DNA from: Oxalobacteraceae bacterium OTU3CAMAD1
GTDB lineage: Bacteria; Pseudomonadota; Gammaproteobacteria; Burkholderiales; Burkholderiaceae_D
DNA length: 64,000 nucleotides
Direction: 5' to 3'
Assembly: GCA_024123915.1 (NCBI GenBank)
Contig: CP099650.1
Span: 5,704,001 to 5,768,000 of the forward strand
Shown here: positions 25,907-35,502 of the stretch, one piece after another
Layout: each line of letters starts with the position of its first letter
Position numbering within the stretch: position 1 is the first letter of the stretch
Notes under the pieces: model-generated
Seen by the model: the letters and a program-made list of their open reading frames with translations, nothing else
Databases searched by the model: none
What the model was told of the DNA's origin: nothing
Translations under genes and position numbers: made by a program

Positions 25907-26131
25907 TTTACATCCGACTCCCAGCTGTCCAACGCTATTATGCGCTGCACCGCTTAGAAAAAACTCACCGCAGTCCTAAGGCTATGCTGAGAACGGAATC
26001 CTGGCCAAGTTTGCGCCAAACCTTATGTTAACCCGATATTCGGTATATATTTTTAATTGAAATAAGGCTAGGCGTCAACCGGTGGGCAGTCGCTAAAGAT
26101 GTCGTCGCCCCCTTTCATCGAATGCAAATAA

Positions 26132-26746
26132 ATGAGCAAAAATAAAGATCGAAATATTCTTGAAGCTGCGGCAGAGGTTGTGGAAGCAGGATTCGACCAA
26201 CTAATTACAAACCCACTGCTAAAAGACATTCCTTTTGTAGGTACTGCCCTGAAATTGGCAAAGGGCAGCTACGACCTGCGAGCACGAATTTTTCAAGCAA
26301 AATTGGAAAAATTCTTGGCTGAGCCGAGTCTGCGTAGCTCTAGGGATGCACGGCTAATTCGTGCAAGACTAAACAACGACAACCAAGCTCAGGACATAGG
26401 CGCCACCCTCTTCTTGATAATCGAAAAAGTTACGGATATGAAAAAACCGGAGCTTCTAGCTAAGATCTTTGCAGCGTATTTGGATGAAAAAATCGACGCG
26501 CCGATTTTTTTTATGCTAGGCCATGCGATCGACCAAAGCCATCTAATTGACTTGCAAATTTTTCTAGAGTTAGTTGCGAGACCCGAAGAGAGTTCCTGGC
26601 AACAACGACTAACCTCATCAGGATTAATGACCAGCCTTGTTGTCACCGTCGGTGGCGCACACAGCTACAATGCCTATAGTGTTGCTGCTTTGGGACAACA
26701 GTTTGCTGATGCAGTCAAATACGCAGATCAAATCACAGGCTCGTGA
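26132..26746 (+). CDS. Hypothetical protein in the island
   Basis: A 204-residue cytoplasmic protein with no recognised family. Residues 20-60 (FDQLITNPLLKDIPFVGTAL, then KLAKGSYDLRARIFQAKLEKFL) form amphipathic helices with a hydrophobic PFVGTALKLA centre, and the remainder is helical. No signal peptide or strong membrane segment is seen. Base composition is low in GC like the DUF4062 gene 225 bases upstream, and the two may have arrived together. Confidence 0.62.
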   Translation: MSKNKDRNILEAAAEVVEAGFDQLITNPLLKDIPFVGTALKLAKGSYDLRARIFQAKLEKFLAEPSLRSSRDARLIRARLNNDNQAQDIGATLFLIIEKVTDMKKPELLAKIFAAYLDEKIDAPIFFMLGHAIDQSHLIDLQIFLELVARPEESSWQQRLTSSGLMTSLVVTVGGAHSYNAYSVAALGQQFADAVKYADQITGS

Positions 26747-26893
26747 AATAACCAAGCGCCGTCAATCACGCAAGAATATTTCCCCTTCCACCCACTCACA
26801 TTGGAATTACCTGATCGCACGATGTAATTACGAGTTACTTTATGCACGCCGGACGGGGCAAGGCCGTCACGGCGAAGAAAATTCCGCCCGACA

Positions 26894-26924
26894 ATAAAAA
26901 AACCGGCATATAGCCGGTTTTTCT
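26894..26924. terminator. Bidirectional terminator after tRNA-Ser
   Basis: AACCGGC (26901-26907), a five-base loop and GCCGGTT (26913-26919), flanked by seven As on the left and five Ts on the right. On the minus strand it ends the tRNA-Ser transcript; on the plus strand it can end transcription from the island. Confidence 0.88.
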
Positions 26925-26931
26925 TATTTCT

Positions 26932-27021
26932 TGGCGGAAGCGGTGAGATTCGAACTCACGAACGGCTCACACCGTCGGCAGTTTTCAAGACTGCTGCCTT
27001 CAACCACTCGGCCACGCTTCC
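26932..27021 (-). tRNA. tRNA-Ser (UGA anticodon)
   Basis: A 90-base class II tRNA. The acceptor GGAAGCG pairs with CGCTTCC, the discriminator G is followed by an encoded CCA, the T-arm reads GAGTTCGAATCTC, and the long variable arm is typical of serine. The anticodon loop CTTGAAA gives UGA. The tRNA's 3' end faces the low-GC island, the usual orientation for a tRNA-linked insertion point, though no repeated 3' end or integrase was found. Confidence 0.95.
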
Positions 27022-27100
27022 TATGGCGCAGCATTATACAGAATTCAACCCGTTGATGGGTAATCGCGCTTCGCTGGTCGAAAATGAGGCCTTGGCGGCT

Positions 27101-27139
27101 CATGGCCGATTACGGCGTCCCGCCTAATCCGCCCTACGT
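27101..27139. repeat. Dispersed repeat, copy 2 (single arm)
   Basis: A 39-base stretch beginning CATGGCCGATTACGGCG and ending CCTAATCCGCCCTACG. It differs by one base from the right arm of the inverted repeat at 5247-5285. Only one arm is clearly preserved here. It lies between the tRNA-Ser promoter side and the end of the GGDEF-EAL gene. Confidence 0.85.
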
Positions 27140-27186
27140 TACATCCGTGACACTCGGCGCACTGGGCACATGCGGTCAGAAGCGCA

Positions 27187-29271
27187 TCAGGCGGCTCTGC
27201 TGGCCTGCCCAGGCGTCCAGTTCTCGCGCAGCGCCAGCTCGAAGGCCGCCGCCTCCAGCGGCTGCGAGAACAGATACCCCTGCACCTCGTCACAGCCCGA
27301 ATTCTTCAAAAACGCCAGCTGCTCCACCGTCTCCACGCCCTCGGCGATCACCTTGTGCTTCAACTGCTGCGCGATGCTGATGATCGTATTCGCAATCGCG
27401 CAATCGTTCGCGTCGCTCGGTATGCCGATCGTGAACGACCGGTCAATCTTCAACGTGTCGATCGGGAACCGCTTCAGATACGACAAGCTCGAATACCCTG
27501 TCCCGAAGTCATCCAGCGACAACGTCACGCCCAGCGCCGTGATCCGGTCCATGATGCCGATCACGCGGTCGATGTTGTGCATCAGCGTGCTTTCGGTGAT
27601 CTCCAGCTCCAGCCACGACGGCTCCAGCCCGTACCGGTTCAGCGTATCCATCACCCGCCCCGGCAGCGACGCGGTGAACTCGCGCGCCGATACGTTGACC
27701 GCCAGCCGTATCGGCGGCAATCCTGCGTCCTTCCACTGCTTGGCCTGCGAACAGGCCGCCTCCAGCACCCACTCGCCCACCTGCACCACCAGCCCGGTCG
27801 CCTCGGCCAGCGGGATGAACTCGACCGGCGGCACCAGGCCGCGCTCCGGATGGCGCCAGCGCACCAGCGCTTCGGCGCCGATGATCTTGCCGGTGTCGAT
27901 GGAGAACTTGGGCTGGTAGTGCAGCAGCAGCTCGCCGTTGCCGAGCGCGTAGCGCAGCCCGGTTTCGATGCGCATGCGCTCCTGCATGCCCTGATTCATG
28001 TCCTGGCTGTAAAAGGCGACGTGGTCGCCGTTGACGCCGCCCTCCTGCTTGGCGCGGTACATGGCGATGTCGGCCAGCCGCAGCAGGGTTTCGGCGTCGT
28101 CGCCGTCCTGTGGATAGACGCTGATGCCGATGCTACCGCCCACCCGTAAATCGTGGCCGTCGATCATGATCGGGCTGTTGAGCGTGGCCAGCAGCTTTTG
28201 CGCGACCATGCTCGCTTCGAAGTGCTGGCCGAGATCGAACAGGCCGATGGCGAATTCGTCTCCGCCCAGCCGCGCCACCAGGTCCTGGTCGCGCAGCACC
28301 GTGCGGAAGCGGCGCGCCACTTCGCACAGCAATTCGTCGCCGACTTTGCGCCCGAGCGTGTCGTTGATCATCTTGAAGCGGTTGAGGTCGATGAACAGGA
28401 CGCAGCCTTGCGCCTTGCCGCGCTGCGCGACCATCAAGGCCTGGTCCACCAGCTTGGTCAGCAAGGTGCGGTTCGGCAGGTTGGTGAGCGCGTCGTAGTA
28501 CGCGAGGTGGTGGATGCGCTCTTCGGCCAGCTTGCGCTCGGTGATGTCGGTGAGGTAGGCGATCAGCCCCATCGAGCGCTTGTTGAGGTCGCACAGCGGC
28601 GACAGCGAGAGGCTGGCCCAGAACACCTCGCCCGATTTTTTCTTGCGCCGCACTTCCATCAGGCGTCCGCCCTGCTCCAGGAACGGGTCGTGGGCGTCGA
28701 TGTCTTCATCGTCGTACAGGAACAGGATGTTGCGCCCCACCGCTTCCACCGAGGTGTAGCCGAACAGTCGCTCCGCGCCCTTGTTCCAGCTGAGGATGAA
28801 GCCGTTCATGTCCATCGTGACCACCGATTCGTGGATATGGTCGAGGATCTGCGCCTGGTGCTGCAATTGCGATTCGACCTGCACGTAGGCGTGGGTGCTG
28901 CGCTGCGCCAGCGAGTGCACTTGCAGCACGCTGCCGGCCAGCGTGGCGAGGCTGGCCAGGTGCTGGCGGTCGGCCTCGCTGTAGCCGAGCCGGCCGGAGA
29001 CGATGAAGCGGCCGAAATAACGGTCCTCGAACCAGATGTCCTGCGTCAGGCTGGGGACGGCGGCGTCGTTGGCGGCCAGGATTTCTTCCACCGGCGGCGG
29101 CACCAGCAGCGAGACGGCGTCGGCCGGCATGTATTCGCCCAGCGGGCTGTTGGTGACGCTGCGGACGATGCGTCCCAGTTCCTCGGCCATGGCGCTGCCG
29201 CGCAGGCGCAGCACGGCGTCGCAGACGGCGGCGCTGTGGTTGAGGAAGTCGGAGACGGGATGGTCGGCCAT
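27187..29271 (-). CDS. GAF-PAS-GGDEF-EAL c-di-GMP protein
   Basis: A 694-residue soluble signalling protein. The N-terminal 150 residues resemble a GAF domain. A PAS domain follows ([20 protein letters not shown], then [10 protein letters not shown]). The GGDEF domain is intact ([15 protein letters not shown]), as is the EAL domain ([45 protein letters not shown]). Both c-di-GMP synthesis and breakdown motifs are present; which dominates cannot be read. Its ATG is three bases after the stop of the HDOD gene, so the two are co-transcribed. Confidence 0.92.
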   Translation of the reverse strand: MADHPVSDFLNHSAAVCDAVLRLRGSAMAEELGRIVRSVTNSPLGEYMPADAVSLLVPPPVEEILAANDAAVPSLTQDIWFEDRYFGRFIVSGRLGYSEADRQHLASLATLAGSVLQVHSLAQRSTHAYVQVESQLQHQAQILDHIHESVVTMDMNGFILSWNKGAERLFGYTSVEAVGRNILFLYDDEDIDAHDPFLEQGGRLMEVRRKKKSGEVFWASLSLSPLCDLNKRSMGLIAYLTDITERKLAEERIHHLAYYDALTNLPNRTLLTKLVDQALMVAQRGKAQGCVLFIDLNRFKMINDTLGRKVGDELLCEVARRFRTVLRDQDLVARLGGDEFAIGLFDLGQHFEASMVAQKLLATLNSPIMIDGHDLRVGGSIGISVYPQDGDDAETLLRLADIAMYRAKQEGGVNGDHVAFYSQDMNQGMQERMRIETGLRYALGNGELLLHYQPKFSIDTGKIIGAEALVRWRHPERGLVPPVEFIPLAEATGLVVQVGEWVLEAACSQAKQWKDAGLPPIRLAVNVSAREFTASLPGRVMDTLNRYGLEPSWLELEITESTLMHNIDRVIGIMDRITALGVTLSLDDFGTGYSSLSYLKRFPIDTLKIDRSFTIGIPSDANDCAIANTIISIAQQLKHKVIAEGVETVEQLAFLKNSGCDEVQGYLFSQPLEAAAFELALRENWTPGQASRAA

Positions 29272-29274
29272 GGC

Positions 29275-30441
29275 TTATAGATTCCTGCTGACCTGGATGG
29301 CCCAGTGGTAGGCCTGCAGCTGCGCTTGCCAGTAGGTGTCGGCGTCGATGCCGGCCTTGTCGAGCGCGTCGCGGTCGTGGTGTTCGACCAGGCTGAGCAA
29401 TTCACCCAGCGGCCCGCCCCGGTCCAGCAGCGCCATGACGACATCCAGATCCAGGCTGAGCGCGGCGACAATTTCCGTCATCGACATGCCCAGCAGCACG
29501 TCGAGCAGCGAGAACACGCCGGCGACGAAGGCCATGTCCTGCTGGTCGCGGTCCCAGCCGAGCGACTTGCTGAGCGCTTCCATATGGGCCGCGCGCACCG
29601 CCGCCAGCGGCAGCAGCGGATTGGCCAGGCCGTCGTCCTGCTGTCGCGCGTAGAGCAGCAATTGCAGCCAGCGTTGCAGCTGGCGCCGCCCCAGCACGTT
29701 GATGGCCTGGCCGAAGCTGTGGATCGGCGAACTGAGCGCGAAGGCGGCCGAGTTGACCAGTTTTAACAGGTGGTAGGACAGCGCCGGGTCTTGCTTGAGC
29801 AGCACTTCGAGCTCGCGCGAGTCGGCGTCGCGCGCCAGCATGCCGAGCAGCGCCAGCAGGCGCTTGCGCGAGGTGCCGTCGCCGGCGTGCTCTTGCGACG
29901 GATGCAGCGCGTAGTCGCCGCTGAACCAGTGGAAGCCGGCCTGCGCGCATTCGGCGATGCGCAGCTCGCTGTGCATGCCGGCGGCCAGGTGCGGGCCGGG
30001 CTGGCCGATGAGCGCGAGCACCGGCGGCAGCTTGGTCGAGGCGTCAACCATCAACGCCGTGGCGCCGCACATGGTGGCGGTCGAGCCGGCGGTGAGACCT
30101 TCGATCATGATGCGATAGCCGGCCTCGGCGATGGAGGCGAGTTTCTTTTGCACCGGCACGTCCGCGCACGGCGCGGCCGGCACGCGCAGGATGACGCGGC
30201 TGGACGGCAGGGTCGATAGTTGCGACAGTTCCAGCGACGCCGGATCGGGCACCGGCACGATGCAGTCGAGCGGGGCCAGCGCGGCGAAGACGTCGGGGGT
30301 TCTGAACAAGGTCAGCGTGGACTGGAAGGCGTCGCCCGCGTCGGCGGACAATTCGAAAGTCAGTGCCACCCACTCGTTGCGAGCGTTGGACACCGCTTGG
30401 AATTCCACGAGGGGGAACGGGCTAGTATCTGGCGCGGACAT
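29275..30441 (-). CDS. EAL-like/HDOD signalling protein (YuxH-type)
   Basis: A 388-residue protein. The first 180 residues are a degenerate EAL-like domain lacking an EAL motif. The second half is an HDOD domain (LLKQDPALSYHLLKLVNSAA, then SPIHSFGQAINVLGRRQLQRW and FVAGVFSLLDVLLGMSMTEI). Such proteins act as adaptors in c-di-GMP and motility signalling. I start at MSAPDTSPFP (30441); the frame is open 39 codons further. The gene precedes the GGDEF-EAL gene by three bases and probably works with it. Confidence 0.87.
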   Translation of the reverse strand: MSAPDTSPFPLVEFQAVSNARNEWVALTFELSADAGDAFQSTLTLFRTPDVFAALAPLDCIVPVPDPASLELSQLSTLPSSRVILRVPAAPCADVPVQKKLASIAEAGYRIMIEGLTAGSTATMCGATALMVDASTKLPPVLALIGQPGPHLAAGMHSELRIAECAQAGFHWFSGDYALHPSQEHAGDGTSRKRLLALLGMLARDADSRELEVLLKQDPALSYHLLKLVNSAAFALSSPIHSFGQAINVLGRRQLQRWLQLLLYARQQDDGLANPLLPLAAVRAAHMEALSKSLGWDRDQQDMAFVAGVFSLLDVLLGMSMTEIVAALSLDLDVVMALLDRGGPLGELLSLVEHHDRDALDKAGIDADTYWQAQLQAYHWAIQVSRNL

Positions 30442-30717
30442 CAATTTCTCATCGAGGGTTGTACGCGCAGCGATCGTTCGACTATGACGGTGCAAACCAG
30501 TGCCATGGGGCAGTAGAGTAATTTGCAATATGACCAGTATAGGAACAACTGACTGCACACAAAAACATTTTTCTTTTTACACAATTGCAATTTTCTAAGC
30601 AGTTAGAATATATCAGATATTGCCGGACAAACACGAAATATTAGAAATTGCTCAACAGTATTACAGCTTCGACGCGATTTTGTTGCATCCAAACAAAGAA
30701 TCATGGTGAAAGTTATG

Positions 30718-31335
30718 TCATTGCGCGTGTTGCACCGCAAAACGGATCAATTCGGCCTGCCCTTCGATACCTAGCTTGCGCTTGATGTTGAGCCGGTGCG
30801 TCTCGACGGTGCGCACGCTGAGGTCGAGCGCGCGGGCGATCTGCTTGTTCGATTCGCCGTTGGCGATGTGGCGCAACACCTCGTGCTCGCGCGAGGTCAA
30901 CTGGTTGTCCTGGTTCTGTGGCTGCGCCAGCTGGCGCGCCAGCGCGGCGCTGTAATAAATGCCGCCGGACATGACGGTCTCGATGGCGACGACGATGTCC
31001 TTGCCGGGCGCGTCCTTGAGGACGTAGCCGCGCGCGCCGGCCTGGATCGCCTGCGACACGTATTCGAGCTTGTCGTGCATCGACAGGATCAGCACCGCGA
31101 TGCGGGGGAACGCCTGCTTGAACTGGGCGGTCGCCTCGATGCCGTTGGTGCCGCGCATATTGATATCCATGAGCACCAGGTCGACCGTGCACTGGCCCGC
31201 CTGCTCCAGCGCCTCGGCCGCGCCGCCCGCCTCGGCCACGACCTCGAACTGCGGCATCGCCTCCAGCCGCGCGCGCAGGCCGTCCCGCACCAGGGGGTGG
31301 TCGTCGACCAGCAGAATTTTGATTGTAGAGGTCAT
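30718..31335 (-). CDS. NarL/FixJ-family response regulator
   Basis: A 205-residue response regulator: receiver domain with D11-D12 in LLVDDHP and the phosphoacceptor D57 in VLMDINM, K in YVLKDAPG. A C-terminal LuxR-type HTH follows (LTSREHEVLRHIANGESNKQ, then IARALDLSVRTVETHRLNIKRKLG). It is 61 bases downstream of the histidine kinase gene and is its likely partner. A target is suggested by paired repeats upstream of the adjacent cstA gene. Confidence 0.93.
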   Translation of the reverse strand: MTSTIKILLVDDHPLVRDGLRARLEAMPQFEVVAEAGGAAEALEQAGQCTVDLVLMDINMRGTNGIEATAQFKQAFPRIAVLILSMHDKLEYVSQAIQAGARGYVLKDAPGKDIVVAIETVMSGGIYYSAALARQLAQPQNQDNQLTSREHEVLRHIANGESNKQIARALDLSVRTVETHRLNIKRKLGIEGQAELIRFAVQHAQ

Positions 31336-31396
31336 GGCGTTCCCGGTACTATTTTGATGCTGCGATGATTCATATTAGCCCTTGTGCTGGCTTTGT

Positions 31397-32758
31397 TCAG
31401 CTATTGTTGGCGGCGTAGGCGGTCAACACCGTGCCGTCCGACGAGGAGACGATCTCGAACCGGCCGCCGATGGCGTCCATCCGCTCCATCATATTGCGCA
31501 ATCCGATGCCATGCTTGGGATGCAGCGCGATGCCTTCGGCGTCGAAGCCGACGCCGTCGTCGCTGATGCGCAAGTTCACGCCCTTGCCGTCGCCGGTCAG
31601 GGCGATCTCGATGGCGCTGGCGCCGGCGTGGCGCTCGATATTGGTCAGCGCCTCCTGCGCGATGCGGAACAGCACCGTGTTGGCGACATCGGCCAAGCCG
31701 TCGGTGATGCCGCCGGCTTCGAAGCGCACCGGCGTACCGCTGCTGAGCGTGTATTCCTGCCCGAGGTGGTGCAGCGCCGCCGCCAACCCCAGGTCGTCGA
31801 GGATGGCCGGGCGCAGGTTGTGCGAAATGCGCCGCACCTCGCCCATCACATTGCTCAGTTGCCCGGCCGCGTGCTCGAACACCGCGTGCGCGGCCTGCCG
31901 CTGCTCCGGCTTGTCCGACGACAGCCTGATCATCCCCGCCTCGATCTGCAGCTTGATCGACACCAGCCACTGGCTGATACCGTCGTGCAAGTCGCGCGAG
32001 AGCCGCGCCCGCTCCTCCTCCTGCGATTCCACCACCCGCTGGGCCAGCACTTTGAGCTTGGCGTCGGCGACGCGGAATTCGCTGATGTTGAGCGCCAGCC
32101 CGGTGCTGGCCACCGTCACCGAGGCGGCGATGGCGATGGCGGCGATCCACAGCATGGTGTTGTGGATGTTGCCCGATTGCTGGATGTCGATCTTGGCCAG
32201 CGCGCGGTCGACATCGTCGAGATAAATGCCGGTGCCCATCATCCAGCCCCAGTTCGGCATCGCGATCACATAGCCGAGCTTGGCGACCGGCTTGCGGGTC
32301 GACGGTTTGATCCACATGTAGCGCTCCAGCCCGCCGCCGGCGCGCGCGCGCTGCAGCAGGTTCTGGATCGTCGGCCGGCCCAGCGCGTCGCGCAGCTCGA
32401 ACAGGTTGCGGCCCACCAGCTCCGGCTGGCGCGGATGCATCAGGGTATTGCCGTTCATGTCGTACAGAAAGAAATAACCATCGTCGCCGTAGCTCAGCGA
32501 CGACAGGATGCGCTTGGCCTCCTCCAGGGTCGCCGGATCGTTGCGGCCGGAATTGTACAGGTGCGAGATCGAATGCGAGGCCAGCGCGACGTAGTGCTTG
32601 AGCTCGGCCTCCTTGCTACTGAGATACGCTTGCTGGATGGTGTCGCGCTGCTGCTGGGCCAGCAACACCGACTGGTGGCGCACCGCCAGCGCGATCGCGC
32701 ACAGCGCCAGAATCAGCGGCGTGATGGCCAGGAATATGACTTTTTGCCGCAACTTCAT
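31397..32758 (-). CDS. Cache-domain sensor histidine kinase
   Basis: A 453-residue inner-membrane kinase: TM helix at about 7-27, a periplasmic single Cache domain (about 35-195, with DDGYFFLYDMNGNTLMHPRQ and NWGWMMGTGIYLDDVD), TM helix at about 201-224, then a HisKA_3 dimerisation helix with H258 in LSRDLHDGISQ and a HATPase domain (ISDDGVGFDAEGI, GIGLRNMMERM). Cache sensors often bind small carboxylates. It is divergent from cstA, so pyruvate or a related acid is a plausible ligand. The start is MKLRQKV (32758); an ATG six codons upstream is also open. Confidence 0.92.
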   Translation of the reverse strand: MKLRQKVIFLAITPLILALCAIALAVRHQSVLLAQQQRDTIQQAYLSSKEAELKHYVALASHSISHLYNSGRNDPATLEEAKRILSSLSYGDDGYFFLYDMNGNTLMHPRQPELVGRNLFELRDALGRPTIQNLLQRARAGGGLERYMWIKPSTRKPVAKLGYVIAMPNWGWMMGTGIYLDDVDRALAKIDIQQSGNIHNTMLWIAAIAIAASVTVASTGLALNISEFRVADAKLKVLAQRVVESQEEERARLSRDLHDGISQWLVSIKLQIEAGMIRLSSDKPEQRQAAHAVFEHAAGQLSNVMGEVRRISHNLRPAILDDLGLAAALHHLGQEYTLSSGTPVRFEAGGITDGLADVANTVLFRIAQEALTNIERHAGASAIEIALTGDGKGVNLRISDDGVGFDAEGIALHPKHGIGLRNMMERMDAIGGRFEIVSSSDGTVLTAYAANNS

Positions 32759-32831
32759 GAGAGACCGCCCATCCAATTATCCAAATTTTCCAGTTTCCGC
32801 GATTTTACGCCCCCGCGCGTCCCCGGCCGTA

Positions 32832-32865
32832 CGTAGTACTACCTAACGCGACTGCGTAGTGCTGC
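32832..32865. promoter_or_regulatory. Paired direct repeats upstream of cstA
   Basis: CGTAGTACTAC at 32832-32842 and CGTAGTGCTGC at 32855-32865 are direct repeats 23 bases apart, about two helix turns. They lie between the divergent kinase gene and cstA. GTAGTAC-type sites fit NarL/FixJ regulators, so the adjacent response regulator is the candidate binder. Confidence 0.5.
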
Positions 32866-32975
32866 GCTTGCGCCGATTATCAGCTTCGTGAATACTCGCC
32901 ATAAGCTGCCACGATGCCGGATTAACAAGGCCAAGGCAGCACTAGACGAAGTGCAAGAACTACCTTGGAGGAAGC

Positions 32976-35060
32976 ATGAATACACTACCCACTAGAACAC
33001 CCCAGACCCTGGCCAGCAAGCTCGGCTGGGCGGCGCTGGCCCTGTGCGGCGCCGCCGCCCTGGGCGTGGTGGCCCTCAAGCGCGGCGAGTCCGTCAGCGC
33101 GATCTGGATCGTCATCGCCGCCGTGTGCGTCTATCTGATCGCCTACCGCTACTACAGCCTGTACATCGCCGACAAGGTGCTGGGGCTCGACGACAAACGC
33201 ATGACGCCGGCCGCCAAGATGAACGATGGCCTCGACTACGTGCCGACGAATAAATACGTGCTGTTCGGCCACCACTTCGCCGCCATCGCCGGCGCCGGTC
33301 CGCTGGTCGGGCCGGTGCTGGCCGCGCAGATGGGCTATCTGCCGGGCATGCTGTGGATTCTGGCCGGCGTGGTGTTCGCCGGCGCCGTGCAGGACTTCAT
33401 CGTGCTGTTCATCTCGATGCGCCGCGACGGCCGCTCGCTGGGCGACCTGATCAAATCGGAGCTGGGCCAAATCCCCGGCATGATCGCGCTCTTGGGCACC
33501 TTCATGATCATGGTCATCATCCTGGCGGTGCTGGCGCTGATCGTGGTCAAGGCGCTGACCGGCTCGCCGTGGGGCAGCTTCACCGTCATGATGACGATCC
33601 CGATCGCGCTGTTCATGGGCGTGTATTCGCGCTATATCCGCGTCGGCCGCATCGGCGAGGTGTCGATCATCGGCTTCGTGCTGTTGATGGCGGCCATCTT
33701 CGGCGGCCAGTACGTGCAGGAAAATCCGGCGCTGGCGCCGATGTTCAACTACACCGGCACCGAGCTGACCTGGATGCTGATCGGCTACGGCTTCGTCGCC
33801 TCGGTGCTGCCGGTGTGGCTGCTGCTGGCGCCGCGCGACTACCTGTCGACCTTCCTGAAAATCGGCACCATCGTCGGCCTGGCGCTGGGCATCCTGTTCG
33901 TCGCGCCTTACCTGAAAATGCCGGCGATCACGAAATTTATCGACGGCACCGGCCCGGTCTGGTCGGGTTCGATGTTCCCGTTCCTGTTCATCACCATCGC
34001 CTGCGGCGCCGTGTCCGGCTTCCACGCGCTGATCTCGTCGGGCACCACGCCCAAGATGATCGAGAATGAAAGCCACGCCCGCTTCATCGGCTACGGCGCC
34101 ATGCTAATGGAATCGTTCGTCGCCATCATGGCGCTGGTGGCCGCCTCGACCATCGAGCCCGGCATCTACTTCGCCATGAACTCTCCCGCCGCGCTGATCG
34201 GCACCACGGCCGAGTCCGCCGCTGCGGCGATCTCGCAGTGGGGCTTCTATGTCACGCCGGAAATGCTGACCCAGACCGCCAAGGATGTCGGCGAGCACAG
34301 CATCATCTCGCGCGCCGGCGGCGCCCCGACCCTGGCGGTCGGCATGGCCCACATCCTGTCGAACGTGATCGGCGGCCAGGCCATGATGGCCTTCTGGTAC
34401 CACTTCGCCATCCTGTTCGAGGCGCTGTTCATCCTGACCGCCGTCGACGCCGGCACCCGCGCCGGCCGCTTCATGCTGCAGGATCTGCTGGGCGCCTTCG
34501 TGCCTTCGATGAAAAAGACCGAGAACGTGTTCGCCAACCTGACCGCGACCGCGCTGTGCGTGGCGGCCTGGGGCTACTTCCTGTACCAGGGCGTGGTCGA
34601 TCCGCTGGGCGGCATCAACACCTTGTGGCCGCTGTTCGGCATCGCCAACCAGATGCTGGCGGCGATCGCGCTGATGCTGGGCACCTGCGTGCTGTTCAAG
34701 ATGAAGCGCGGCAAGTTCGCCTGGGTCACCATCGTGCCGACCATCTGGCTGCTGCTGTGCACCCTGACGGCCGGCTGGCAGAAGATCTTCCATGCCGATC
34801 CGAAAATCGGTTTCCTGGCGCACGCGTCCAAGTACCAGGGCGCGCTCGACGAGGGCAAGCTGCTGGCACCGGCCAAGTCGGTGGCGCAGATGCACCAGAT
34901 CGTGTTCAACGATTACCTCGACGCGTCGCTGGCCGGCTTCTTCGTCATCGTCGTGCTCAGCGTGCTGGTGTTCGGCATCCGCACCGTGATGGTGGCGCGC
35001 GCCAACAGCAAGCCGACCGCCATGGAAAGCCCGATGGTGCTGGCGCCCAAGGTGCAATGA
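32976..35060 (+). CDS. cstA: Carbon starvation protein CstA (peptide/pyruvate transporter)
   Basis: A 694-residue polytopic inner-membrane protein with about 16-18 hydrophobic segments. YVPTNKYVLFGHHFAAIAGA, GPLVGPVLAAQMGYLPGMLW and ISSGTTPKMIENESHARFIG are CstA-family blocks. CstA relatives (CstA, BtsT) import peptides or pyruvate under nutrient limitation. GGAGGA precedes the ATG. The stop overlaps the next small gene (ATGA). The divergent Cache kinase and NarL regulator are likely to control it. Confidence 0.95.
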   Translation: MNTLPTRTPQTLASKLGWAALALCGAAALGVVALKRGESVSAIWIVIAAVCVYLIAYRYYSLYIADKVLGLDDKRMTPAAKMNDGLDYVPTNKYVLFGHHFAAIAGAGPLVGPVLAAQMGYLPGMLWILAGVVFAGAVQDFIVLFISMRRDGRSLGDLIKSELGQIPGMIALLGTFMIMVIILAVLALIVVKALTGSPWGSFTVMMTIPIALFMGVYSRYIRVGRIGEVSIIGFVLLMAAIFGGQYVQENPALAPMFNYTGTELTWMLIGYGFVASVLPVWLLLAPRDYLSTFLKIGTIVGLALGILFVAPYLKMPAITKFIDGTGPVWSGSMFPFLFITIACGAVSGFHALISSGTTPKMIENESHARFIGYGAMLMESFVAIMALVAASTIEPGIYFAMNSPAALIGTTAESAAAAISQWGFYVTPEMLTQTAKDVGEHSIISRAGGAPTLAVGMAHILSNVIGGQAMMAFWYHFAILFEALFILTAVDAGTRAGRFMLQDLLGAFVPSMKKTENVFANLTATALCVAAWGYFLYQGVVDPLGGINTLWPLFGIANQMLAAIALMLGTCVLFKMKRGKFAWVTIVPTIWLLLCTLTAGWQKIFHADPKIGFLAHASKYQGALDEGKLLAPAKSVAQMHQIVFNDYLDASLAGFFVIVVLSVLVFGIRTVMVARANSKPTAMESPMVLAPKVQ

Positions 35061-35260
35061 TGTTGGGCGACATCGCCAAGGCGGGCCGCTATCTCGGGCA
35101 GAGCATGCGCCTGATGATGGGCCTGCCGGACTACGACACCTATGTCAGCCATCGGGAGGCCACCCATCCCGATGAGCCGATGATGACGTACGAGGAGTTC
35201 TTCCGCGAACGTCAGGAGGCGCGCTACGGCGGCGCCGGCAAGCGCGGCGGTTGTTGCTGA
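35057..35260 (+). CDS. YbdD/YjiX-family small protein
   Basis: A 67-residue protein (MMLGDIAKAGRYLGQSMRLM, then MGLPDYDTYVSHREATHPDEP, EEFFRERQEARYGG, ending CC). This is the small DUF466/YbdD protein that normally follows cstA and btsT and is thought to assist transport. Its start overlaps the cstA stop by four bases. An intrinsic terminator follows 12 bases after the stop. Confidence 0.92.
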   Translation: MMLGDIAKAGRYLGQSMRLMMGLPDYDTYVSHREATHPDEPMMTYEEFFRERQEARYGGAGKRGGCC

Positions 35261-35272
35261 TGTGCTGAGAGG

Positions 35273-35300
35273 GCCGGTTCTTTTGAACCGGCTTTTTTTT
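35273..35300 (+). terminator. Intrinsic terminator after cstA operon
   Basis: GCCGGTTC (35273-35280), TTTT loop, GAACCGGC (35285-35292), then eight Ts. A perfect eight-base stem directly after the YbdD-like gene. Confidence 0.92.
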
Positions 35301-35398
35301 CGCCTGCAGCCAACCCGCACTGCCACCCGGGGTCGTACCCCTTGGGGTACGACCCCCAAGCGGCGAAGCTGGCGTCGTGGCAAAAGCCGATGGGGGGT
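35301..35398. repeat. Dispersed palindromic element, copy 1
   Basis: Centred on a perfect 28-base palindrome at 35329-35356: GGGGTCGTACCCC, TT, GGGGTACGACCCC. Copy 2 lies at 40520-40620. Similar flanks extend the match: CGCCTG and ACCCGCAC-GCCACCCGG upstream, AAGCGG and an AAAGC-GGG region downstream. Both copies start right after the T-run of a terminator. Confidence 0.85.
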
Positions 35399-35502
35399 TC
35401 GCTCGGTTCCTCCACTTTTTTTTTCGATACCTGCGGAACTTTTGATCTAAGTCATCTGTCCAAACTCCTTCAGCCGCACGGCGGCAGTTCCCCGGGAGAC
35501 AC

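Noticed and set aside
20651..27021. Integrative element inserted at tRNA-Ser
   Set aside because: No integrase gene and no duplicated tRNA 3' end could be found, so the island is described as variable but not as a defined integrative element.
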